A stretch of 64,000 bases of DNA. It comes from Rhodosorus marinus (Eukaryota; Rhodophyta; Stylonematophyceae; Stylonematales; Stylonemataceae). The notes under the pieces are model-generated. The model saw nothing but the letters and a program-made list of their open reading frames with translations, searched no databases and was not told the origin of the DNA. The stretch covers positions 2,207,001 to 2,271,000 of the forward strand of contig JAMWBK010000001.1 in NCBI GenBank assembly GCA_029953675.1, in the 5' to 3' direction. Position numbers and translations under genes: made by a program. Position 1 is the stretch's first letter. Each line of letters begins with the position of its first letter. Of the stretch, positions 45,922 through 54,905 are shown one piece after another.

Positions 45922-46806
45922 GGCGTTTATATTGATCAACAACTTCACTACTTCACCAAGCACGCAACGGATCTGTTTTACAGGCTCTTAGCTATGATCT
46001 AACCATTCAGAGCTGATCTTTGCGTGCTCCTCACTCCTTTGAAGGGATCGGAACATTTCTTCGACGACCAACGCCACCCCAGCTGGCTGTGACATGGAAA
46101 GCAGTAACGCAAGGGACTGTTCAGCGCGGTAGGGGAGATTCCGAAATCCCCGATCCTAAGGATCCGAATCCAAACCATAGGGCGTATGACCAGTCCGTTA
46201 CGAGCAACACGAAGATGAAGCTTCGCTTCCATCTAAGCGGTGAATGGACGGATTTTACAAACAGCGACCTCGCCATCGCGATTAGATGAACTGTGGATCT
46301 TATCACTGCGTATACGGGCTGGTGGTTCTTGATCCTCCTAGACCAAAAGGGAAAGGGTGTGTTATGTTGTGTTCCCCTGATATGCTGTGCGTTCCTGTAG
46401 CTAGGTACCTCTGGGTCCCGTCGGGATCTCGAATCGACGCTACTTGAGTAAGCTCATGTCGAACGGAACCGCCAAACTCCGCGATGATAGGCTTTGGGTC
46501 TCCTAAAAAATAACGACGTTGGAGAATACTAGAGCCCCTCGCTCTGAAATCGTAACCTGGTTACCCAGACGAAGGTCTTCAGATAGTATTGTGCATCATC
46601 CGAACGTGACGTTCAACTTCTGATCGACCTTGAGCCGCTCAGACGCCGCTTACGTATCCATCACAACATTCAGAAAAGAGAAGGAAGAAAACAATACTGT
46701 CTTTAATATAGCCGCCGGATTCCTACTCTCAAACTGGGTCGATTAAGACCTTGTTAATACAACTCTGGGTTTACTACGCCCGGTACGACCCCAGCCTCTG
46801 CTTGGG

Positions 46807-47668
46807 ACAAGTCCCCACCCGCCGTGATCCAGACTTCATCGCGTTTGCTACTTAGAGAGGGATGGTCAGGGAGCAGCCCGATCTTCGAACAGACGAGTCA
46901 GAAAGCTCGTCTGGTCTAAGCGAAGGGTCATGTTGGACTCACCCACGAACCCCTCCATCAACGCAACATTCGTTGGAACGTTGACACAGTCAACGTAACA
47001 TTCGGCGTAACATTCGCTGTAACATTCGTTGTAACATTGGTTGTAACATTCGCTGTAACATTCGTTGTAACATTCGTTGTAACATTCGTTGTAACATTCG
47101 TTGTATCATTCGTTGGAACATTCGTTGGAACATTCGTTGGAACATTCGTTGGAACATTCGTTGGACAAGTCCCCACCCGCCGTGATCCAGACTTCATCGC
47201 GTTTGCTACTTAGAGAGGGATGGTCAGGGAGCAGCCCGATCTTCGAACAGACGAGTCAGAAAGCTCGTCTGGTCTAAGCGAAGGGTCATGTTGGACTCAC
47301 CCACGAACCCCTCCATCAACGCAACATTCGTTGGAACGTTGACACAGTCAACGTAACATTCGGCGTAACATTCGCTGTAACATTCGTTGTAACATTGGTT
47401 GTAACATTCGCTGTAACATTCGTTGTAACATTCGCTGTAACATTCGTTGTAACATTCGTTGTAACATTCGTTGTAACATTCGTTGTATCATTCGTTGGAA
47501 CATTCGTTGGAACATTCGTTGGAACATTCGTTGGAACATTCGTTGGAACATTCGTTGGAACATTCGTTGGAGCATTCGTTGGAACATTCGTTGGAACATT
47601 CATTAGAACATTCGTTGGGACATTCGTTGGGACATTCATTGGGACATTCGTCGTAACATTCGTCGAGC
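46807..47668. repeat. 12-bp minisatellite inside a 358-bp duplication
   Basis: The block starting GACAAGTCCCCACCCGCCGT at 46807 recurs at 47165, a spacing of 358 bp, with about 150 bp of near-identical unique sequence in each copy followed by an array of 12-mers. The units are of two main types, GTAACATTCGTT and GGAACATTCGTT. The first array is about 46966-47164, the second, longer one about 47324-47668. The 12-bp length keeps frames open on both strands (minus strand reads Pro/Thr-Thr-Asn-Val repeats), but no gene structure supports coding. Confidence 0.9.
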
Positions 47669-47735
47669 CAGAGCATTGCCGAGCGGGTAGGTAGAAATCC
47701 CAGTTCGACAAAGAAGGTTGAACGCCGTGGTATGC

Positions 47736-48809
47736 TTAGAACCTACCCTCTCGCACTTGCGAAATTCTGAGTATCGGCTTTTCGGGTTCGATCTTTAGGC
47801 TCAACCCTTCGCCATCATACATCAGGTCCTTCGCCAGCAAGTACTCTTTGGTCTTGAGGTCTTCAAGATCGATGAAGACCGCGTCTGGGGGTTTTGCGTA
47901 GGGCTCAAGGATCGCCTGGGTTTTTGAAACACGGGCTGCGGATTTAGTTCGAGGTACAAGCTCAGATTTCGGCAGCTCGCGAGTGGAAGAGAAAAAGCTC
48001 ATACCGGTACAACACGAGTAAGGTGATTGATATAGCCCTTTCTGAGACCAGGGGCTTTGTCAACATTGAGAACAACCACTTGAAGAGCGAACTGACAAGG
48101 CTGAGAAATGGGTCTTCTCACTAGCGTGAACGACTGTGGAGTATCCCGTATAGGATCAAGCCAGAATCTGACAAGCCAGCATCTTTCTTCTTCAACGATT
48201 TTCTCGTTCTCGTAGACTTTGACGTGGTAGAGAGGGCCCCAGTAATGTCTTTGTGCAATTGGTAGTGGGGGCAAGTGGATCATTCCTGGACAAAAACATG
48301 TCCAGTTTTTCCCCGATCAGCGATGCGCCCCACGCACAGAAAGTCTGCGTTTCAGTTTCTGGTGAACTCAGCTTACCTCGTTGAAAATGGTCCTCAAACA
48401 GCGAGATTTCGCCGGTTAGGAAGCGCATCGATTCCCTGTTTTCATCTGGATCGATTAAAGTACCTGGAATACTGTCCAGTATTACAAACATACAGCCGTT
48501 TATTTTCAGTTTCAAACCTCTTGGCCACCCAGTTACCCTGGCAATCGGAAACCAATCCACTTACAATTTTTTCTCCCGCCTTAACTGCTTAAGATGAGCT
48601 ATTTTCATCGTGCGCCGAACCACAGTCGTCATTTCCTGCTGGCAGTACGATCGAAGGTCCCGCTGCGACCTTTCTGCAGCCTCTGAGGCACTCTCCGGGA
48701 CACTCGAAAACCGGCATAACCCGAAGACACCATTTCGATCGACAATCGGTACGCCCTTCAAGCGTCCTGATCTACTGATCAGAGGTCCTAATCCACTCCG
48801 TCCAAGCAT
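47736..48809 (-). CDS. Unassigned protein with mitochondrial-type N-terminus (possible ribosomal protein bL9m-like)
   Basis: Exons 48809-48565, 48537-48377, 48285-48005 and 47915-47736; 288 aa, all splice phases consistent (2, 1, 0). The first ~45 residues are Arg/Ser/Gly-rich without acidic residues at the start (MLGRSGLGPLISRSGRLKGV), typical of a presequence. Later 'KIAHLKQLRREKKL', 'HLPPLPIAQRHYWGPLYHVKVYENE', and 'VVVLNVDKAPGLRKGYINHL'. The last recalls the start of ribosomal protein L9 (V-x-L-x-x-D-V-x-x-L-G-x-K-G), and the acidic/Lys tail is unremarkable. The L9 suggestion is weak because it lies in the middle of the protein. The gene itself looks real. Confidence 0.6.
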
Positions 48810-49581
48810 TTTGGAATAAAATCACGGGCCCATTTGCTCATGTTTCTTGTCAACTTGAGCTCCTTTCAATCCCCACTATCATCACCCGTGCGACTCTTAA
48901 ACGGCCTAGCCAGGACAATCACAATCCGTTCAGAGCAAAAGCTCCCGCGACGAATTGATTTAGTAAATTTCACTGATCGTACTAATTGCATTTTCAATGT
49001 TGATGGTATTACTAATATATACGATTTGGTTGGCCGATAAATTTCACGAGTACACTATTGAATAAATGTAATAATTTAGCACATATCTGATTAAAATTCT
49101 TCAAAAACACGAGTCCGATTGGTGATCCGATAAACGTTGGATAACGGTCAGAGAAAAAGTTCGATATTCAATCAATATTGGACTACTAATCAATCATCTC
49201 AGTTCCAGATATTGAATCATGATTACTTCTTGGTGTGACAAGCTGTCACAGTCATGCATTGAACGGGCCTTGGACAGGACGTTCCAGCCTGAAAGCCTAG
49301 AAGCTGCTTTCCAGCTTAGAACACAAGTCGCTTACTTTGATGGAGAAGCTGTAGCCGATGCCTCGATGGTTGGAGGTGCATAAACTGCCCCAGACTACTA
49401 GTACGAAGACGCGGATTCGATTCTACACGAATTTTCATTGCGCTGGCGAGTCTGCTCGACCCCGCGCTTCTGCTTCTGTGGGAGGCATGTCGCGTTCCAG
49501 CCTTCCAGCAGTTCGGCCTTTCAGCAATGTCCGGCTAAGCCAAATTAAGCTTGAGCTGTGGCAGAATCTCTGGAGGGGGTG

Positions 49582-49748
49582 CGGCTACTACTAATTGCCA
49601 CTAAAATTCACCCAAGTCAAGGCCGACGATCGTCGTTCTACATAGTCACAGCTACTTAAGTAACTACAATGTATCCTTAAGCGTGATTCAAATCTAGTAA
49701 CGGCTATTGCTAATGGCCACTAAAATTCACCGTAGTCAAGGCTGACGA
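49582..49748. repeat. Degenerate direct repeat, 119-bp spacing
   Basis: About 48 bp around CACTAAAATTCACC recur: CGGCTACTACTAATTGCC... at 49582 and CGGCTATTGCTAATGGCC... at 49701. Roughly 85 percent identity by eye; the intervening sequence is not obviously repeated. Confidence 0.7.
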
Positions 49749-50395
49749 CAGACAAATAAACTGACAGTCGATCCGATCCTACCCCTGGCTATCCCAAAGG
49801 TAAGCCTAGGATCCCAACAATGTTCAATACAACTAAGTCTCAAACATGGTAGTTGTAACTATGCTAGAATCGCGCGGAAGATTATGTTAGATGTCTAAAG
49901 GCCGAACTTGGGCAGGTAGAAGAAGAGTAAAGTAACGAATTCTGGCTACACGTGATGTCAGGCTTGATTAGGTTTGTTCAGGGGGTGATCGACTCTCATC
50001 CGCGATTTACTTCAAACTAGCCTGATCATCTATACTTTGTTGTCTTGAACTTTGATAGTCTCGGGTTCAGCAAATCCGCGACGTATTGTATTTGCATCAC
50101 TTTTTCCTACCGACGAGAACGAGAGCGATGGGGTGAATTCACTAAATTTAGAACCTATGTCCCAACCAACGAGCAAGTGGCTGACATAACTACAAATCCG
50201 GTAACGCGAGAACATTTCCACAAGACAACAGCATAGAGAGAGAAGAGCAACTACGCTAAGGCATCGAAGATACACTAAGACATCTTTAGATTATGTCGGT
50301 CCAATTTCTCAGAATCGGAGATGGTTCCGACCTGGATCACGCATTGCTGAAGTATTCGATGTGAGGTGCAACCCATCTGCGTTGTTGTGCTCGAG

Positions 50396-50680
50396 CTAAC
50401 AGTCGTTTGTCCGGATCTTCTCGGCTGCAGGATAAAATTGTCGTTGAAGAGCTGTCTCAAACTCGACGAATGTCGTCGGCTTTTTATCAGCTGGCAGCAA
50501 GGAATACCAGTACGAGGCGTCACCCGTAAGGTATCCTTCCGCAAAGAGTATTTTGTAGACGTCGTCGTCTTTGCCAAGTCCCGCCAGTTTGAAGTAATGC
50601 TGTTGAGCCAAGTATTGATAAGGCAGAGAGAGCATCGCGCTTTTACCGTCATGAAAGCCCTGGGTTTCAGCTCGGCTACT
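50396..50680 (-). mobile_element. Ty3/gypsy gag remnant (copy 1)
   Basis: The minus-strand frame reads 'QQHYFKLAGLGKDDDVYKILFAEGYLTGDASYWYSLLPADKK' then 'FETALQRQFYP'. This is the helix-rich gag pattern of Ty3/gypsy elements: aromatic-rich stretch, 'F..L.G.A..W', and '(F)xxalxxqFxp'. The same sequence occurs at 51668-51814, so it is a dispersed family. No zinc knuckle or pol is attached. It could be the missing gag of the element at 4318-7088, but this is not shown. Confidence 0.65.
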
Positions 50681-51131
50681 CCAAAATTCAAGATCCTAGT
50701 CCTAACAAATCGCCAATTAGGTAATATGTCCCAAATCTAACTTCTCTGTTCTAACTCTGGTTCCCCAACCTTGCCAAAACGTCTTAGTTTCCATCAGTTC
50801 AAAGCTTTCGAAATAAACGCAATTCAATATTTCAACCTGCCTTTTGCGACTGCCACTGGCTGCGAATTTCCACGGATTCTAAGAGGGGGGATATTTGTCC
50901 GCTTCGAAGGATTAAAAAATAAATTTGATACAAGTTAATTAGACCAATTATGGTGCTATTTATTTTGGTCTTAACCAATTAAAATCTATTTATCTTACTA
51001 TTAAAAAATGTTTTGATTGTTTGATTTTTATTTTCTGAAAAAGTAGTTGTAATAATAATAATAAATGAAAAGGAGGAACAGAAATTTTTTTCGAGTGTGG
51101 CTCGGAAAAGGAAAGTTGGGAGATAAGACGA

Positions 51132-51201
51132 GCGCCCAACACTTGGCTGGTTTCAGCGCCCAACACTTGGCTGGTTTCAGCGCCCAACACTTGGCTGATT
51201 T
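51132..51201. repeat. 24-bp unit repeated three times
   Basis: GCGCCCAACACTTGGCTGGT plus TTCA forms a 24-bp unit at 51132, 51156 and 51180, the third slightly diverged at its end. Only three copies, no coding role apparent. Confidence 0.85.
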
Positions 51202-51667
51202 TACTTATATTTAGAAGGTTACAAAGTACATCTATAATTAAGAATAAAATATTTTCAAATTTGGGCGTCTCAAATGAAAACTGAACTTTATTTCAATATT
51301 AGTACTGGACAAATGTTGTCTTCATATAGTCATAAGTCCATCTGGCTAAAGTTGTTCAAACCAGCTATGTCGTTTCCAAAAATAAGATCGATGGCTAGTG
51401 TCCAAGCCCGCTTTAACTAGTTTTTCTAACAACAAAACTGAATTTAAGCTGAGAAACGGCATGGCCGATTCGTGGTCGGCGGGAGCCGCCCAGCAGGCCG
51501 CTCTCTCTTCATGACGCAGCGTACGTAGTGCAATCAAGGAGAAATAGCAAGTGCGTGCAGTTTTAATCGCATCAAACGGCGCTTCCCTCGTCTAGCCAAT
51601 TAACATCTAGATGCAGGGAGAATTTGAAAACAACGCATGGAAAACTCCGGTATCACTGACCACCTAT

Positions 51668-51814
51668 TCACCAGTACGCGGCGTCACCCGCAAGGTCTCC
51701 TTCCGCAAAGAGCATTTTGTCGACGTCGTCGTCTTCGCCAAGTCCCGCCAGTTTGAAGTAATGTTGTTGAGCCAAGTGTTGATAAGGTAGAGAGAGCATC
51801 GCGCTTTCCGTCAT
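51668..51814 (-). mobile_element. Ty3/gypsy gag remnant (copy 2)
   Basis: Same gag segment as at 50396-50680, here 'LSLPYQHLAQQHYFKLAGLG' followed by 'MLFAEGDLAGDAAYW', then similarity ends at an upstream boundary near 51665. The sequence beyond is unrelated, so this is a short fragment. Nucleotide identity to copy 1 is high by eye. Confidence 0.65.
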
Positions 51815-52089
51815 GAGGCCCTTTGGTCTAAAAACCTTGAAAGCCGAGTGACTGAGAGGCAAAGCGCAGACCAATGCACGCAGGTGGTTGAAGAGAACAC
51901 TTTCAGAGAATGAAACAGGTTTAAAAACCAGTTCTACCGAATGCGAGTTGTTCTTTTTCCCACGCAAAGGCGCGGCTCGACGAAGAATCTTTAGTATGTT
52001 GGGGGTCCTGCAAAGTCGGAAGCTACATTAACTTGCTTCCGACTAGTTGATCTACAGAGATAATATGCTCTGATTTAGAGCGAAATAGG

Positions 52090-53023
52090 CTACGTCACGT
52101 AGCTAGATACGAAAGCAACAGTGTTGTAAGCGCAGCTGAGAATGGATGCGATCACGATCCCCCCTACAGGGTAGAAGGTCATAAGCCTCAATGCCTTCGG
52201 TCCCATGCGTCTCACAACGGCGAATGCGATTGTGGTGCACAGGGCGTGCCCTACTCTCGGTGCTTTACCGGACCGTATGAGCCAGGATGAGACAATCATC
52301 AACGTGCCAATGACCATTCCGCTGCTTAACGCTGCTTGGGACCCTTGCCTTATATATCCAGCAATCCCGAGGGTAGCAAACCCTACTCCTACTAAAGCAG
52401 AGAAGAGGGATCCTGCCCTCCATCCGGGGTCAATCGCAGCAGACCATGTCTCGAATTCCTCCTCATCACCTAGAAGCACCCTTGAATCATACACACATCA
52501 GAAGAACTCCTCTAAGACAGTGATAAAAGCGACGAGTTTCCCGGGCAAGTCTATCTTACGTTAGAACCTTCAGGTTTCCGGGATCCCGTACAATTTCCAG
52601 TACTGTTGCTGGTTCAAATTCTCTTCCCGTAATTGTACTTCTCGAAACTCTCCTTACTTCATCCGCATCCTTGATGACATCCTGAAGGTTGTCCAGAAGG
52701 TGGTTATCCTTCTCATTGGAGACCTACAAGTACCAGAGCAAATAAAACAAAACCGAGGACGTCACGTTTTCAGAACCACGCAAGAAGAGAAAAAAGGGGG
52801 AAGGTCTGCTCAACCATCACCTTCAGAACCACAGTCACCCACGGAGACACCTCAAAATCCCTCCTCGACATTCTTCTAGAGCCAGCAGTCGCGAAGAGAG
52901 ACCAAACCACACCCACCTCTTCAAGACATCAGCCTCAATATGAAACGCTTTCCCCACACCTCCCTTCCTCTCCTCGTCGAACATGCCTGTACTTATGTCC
53001 GCATCGAACAAAGAGCGTCCCAT
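52090..53023 (-). CDS. TMEM14/FAX-like membrane protein with N-terminal extension
   Basis: Exons 53023-52917, 52875-52821, 52723-52560 and 52480-52090; 238 aa, phases 2, 0, 2 consistent. The first about 125 residues are soluble: 'MGRSLFDADISTGMFDEERK', 'DFEVSPWVTVVLKVSNEKDN', 'LLDNLQDVIKDADEVRRVSR', 'ATVLEIVRDPGNLKVL'. Then a TMEM14-type membrane domain: 'LFSALVGVGFATLGIAGYIRQGSQAALSSGMVIGTLMIVSSWLIR', 'RVGHALCTTIAFAVVRRMGP', 'MTFYPVGGIVIASILSCAY'. Larger proteins of this family with N-terminal extensions include plastid FAX fatty-acid exporters, but I see no clear transit peptide, so the location is open. For exon 2 an alternative in-frame acceptor 12 nt downstream also works. Confidence 0.78.
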
Positions 53024-53226
53024 TAATTTTTTCTCCAAGCCCTTTTCAAGTGACTACAAACTTCCCAATAAATCTCAAAAATACGATTCAGCCGCCGATC
53101 TAACGTCACTGCTGCAAAGCTAAACTACTGTACAGAATGTGGAGAACATCAATTTTCTAGCAGTTCTGGGGTATACAAAGCCGAGAGGTTTAAAGAGTCC
53201 AAATGCCGAGATGCGATCGGAGCTCG

Positions 53227-53472
53227 CTATGACAACACTTTCATCCTACCAAACGCCTCCACGCAGAAGGAGGCGTTTGGTAGGATGGGTAGGCAAGCTG
53301 ATGAATTCTTGAAAGAGGTGACTGTGCACTTGCAGAACGCATCGACATAAGTCAGCGAAGCACGGGCGACACTCAACCGGTCCTTAGGGTAAGGGAATGC
53401 ACTACTGATCACGAGGCGCGCCGAATTGACGAAGGGAACTATGAGATCATCCTTGTAGTAGAACGTAGCCAC
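53227..53472 (-). CDS. Hypothetical open frame
   Basis: An 81-codon frame: 'ATFYYKDDLIVPFVNSARLV', 'RASLTYVDAFCKCTVTSF', 'SSACLPILPNASF'. It looks protein-like but matches nothing I recognise. Its 3' end lies within the perfect hairpin at 53242-53287, so the last codons are an inverted copy of the preceding ones. Could be a decayed exon. Confidence 0.25.
   Translation of the reverse strand: MATFYYKDDLIVPFVNSARLVISSAFPYPKDRLSVARASLTYVDAFCKCTVTSFKNSSACLPILPNASFCVEAFGRMKVLS
53242..53287. repeat. Perfect 19-bp inverted repeat with 8-nt loop
   Basis: CATCCTACCAAACGCCTCC (53242-53260) is followed after ACGCAGAA by its exact reverse complement (53269-53287). No T-run follows, so it is not a bacterial-style terminator. 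The stem could form a hairpin in RNA or mark a rearrangement junction. Confidence 0.9.
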
Positions 53473-53575
53473 ACAACCCGTTAGGCGGTTTTTAACGCAT
53501 AGACAGACTCCTTATCCTACTGCCCGCTCCAATAGGGAGTCCTTTAGTCAAGCGTTCACGGTTACGCACGGTACG

Positions 53576-54905
53576 GATTACTTCTGAACTCGACAGGTGT
53601 CATGAGCAAGCAAAATCCACCTTTTGTGATCCCACCGAAAAAGGTAACGATTATTGATTCCTCGGCGTCAATACATTGATGAATGAAACCGCTGCCGCGT
53701 AAAACTTTACTGGGTCACTGCCCAGTAAAGTTTACTGGTACGTTAGTCTGGGGTTACGTAAGTTCAATGCCCGAACGCTTAAAAGCTCATCAAAAATAAT
53801 TTATTCTCTTTTCCAATTGTTTTTGGTTGGGGGGTTTGTAGTCACTTAGAATTTTGTCATAGTTTATTGCGTTGCGATGGGCCGTCCGAAGTTTTTCGAA
53901 GTGATAGACTATTGAAAATCAGTATAAAATTACTAGGTGTCAGTTGCAATTCTTGCACCAAACAGGTCCGATTGCCGGGTCCGGTGGACGGGTCGGTATT
54001 TAACCACCCAATATTCGATCATCTCCAGTCCAGGCATTGAACCATGATTACTTCTTGGTATGAAGCATATCATGAATCATGATTACTTCTGAACTCGACA
54101 GGCTGCCATAGCATTGGTTGAGCAAGCAAAATCCACCTTTTGCAATCCCACCGATCAAAGGTAATGGTTCCACGGCGTATTGATGAAAATGAAACCCTTG
54201 TCGCGTCGGCAAACACGACCATGCACCTAAAAAGATGAAAAATCATTGCAAACATATCTAGTAAAGTCAAGTCAAGATATCGGACCCATCGATTTTTTTG
54301 TACCGGACCGAGATGACACGCCTAGTATATCACCGTAAAAGCCAGTATATCACCGTTGGTTCTCGTTGGAAGTGTTCCGCGAAACGCCCTGACCCGTCTG
54401 TCGTCGTCGTTTTAGTTTCTTGCCGTGGCGTATGAACGCTGCTTTGATGTTGGAGTCGCGGCGATCTTCGCCGCGTTAAGTCTTCACTTTTTTCCTCTGA
54501 GGGGTTTTTCTCCAGTCTCCGATTAAACAAAATTCGTTCAGTAAAAATCAAAAAGGTTTGCATTAGGGGGCGGACCCTTATGATATACGGTAATTTATTA
54601 TTTTTATAATATAATCTTGTCCCGGTGGATCTTGTTTTGTTTTATTTTATGACACCTACGGCGGGTTCACCAAAAACACTTCGAAGGGGGGTCGGATCGA
54701 CTTTAGATCAAATGAGAGCTAAATGATTAGTAGTATGTAATTTGCTAGAATTTTGTTTTTTGCAACAATGTCCAACCCCCTAAAATCTCCCCATCAACAA
54801 AATCCCCGCACAAAATCCCCACCTTTTGTGATTATCCCACCTAAAAAGGTAATCATTCCTGGGCGTGTTGATGAAAATGAAACCCTTGTCGCGCCGGCAA
54901 GATCA
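53576..54905. repeat. Three degenerate copies of a dispersed ~120-bp repeat
   Basis: Related segments at about 53576-53700, 54084-54215 and 54809-54905 share, in order, CAAAATCCACCTTTTG, a CCCACC...AAAGGTAA block, a TGATGAAAATGAAACCCTTG block (diverged in the first copy) and GTCGCG. The first two also share CTTCTGAACTCGACAGG upstream. This looks like an unannotated short repeat or solo LTR fragments; I cannot assign a family. Confidence 0.7.
53702..53733. repeat. 13-bp inverted repeat with 6-nt loop
   Basis: AAACTTTACTGGG, TCACTG, CCCAGTAAAGTTT: perfect stem at 53702-53714 and 53721-53733. It lies at the end of one copy of the dispersed CCACCTTTTGTGATC repeat, suggesting an element terminus. 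Confidence 0.85.

Larger units (their letters stand above)
48810..52089. other. Repeat-rich intergenic region
   Basis: No host gene recognised. It contains Ty3 gag scraps (50396-50680, 51668-51814), a 24-bp triplicate (51132-51201), a degenerate direct repeat (49582-49748), and AT-rich stretches (48960-49180, 50920-51070). Other frames, such as 50030-50275 and 50366-50740, are shadows of the gag remnant or featureless. Confidence 0.5.

Noticed and set aside
46966-47668. CRISPR-like regular array
   Set aside because: Repeats are contiguous 12-mers without unique spacers in a eukaryotic genome; it is a minisatellite.
47316-47711. 131-codon minus-strand frame with Thr-Asn-Val repeats
   Set aside because: Open frame is a by-product of the 12-bp minisatellite; no start context, splice sites or flanking exons support a gene.
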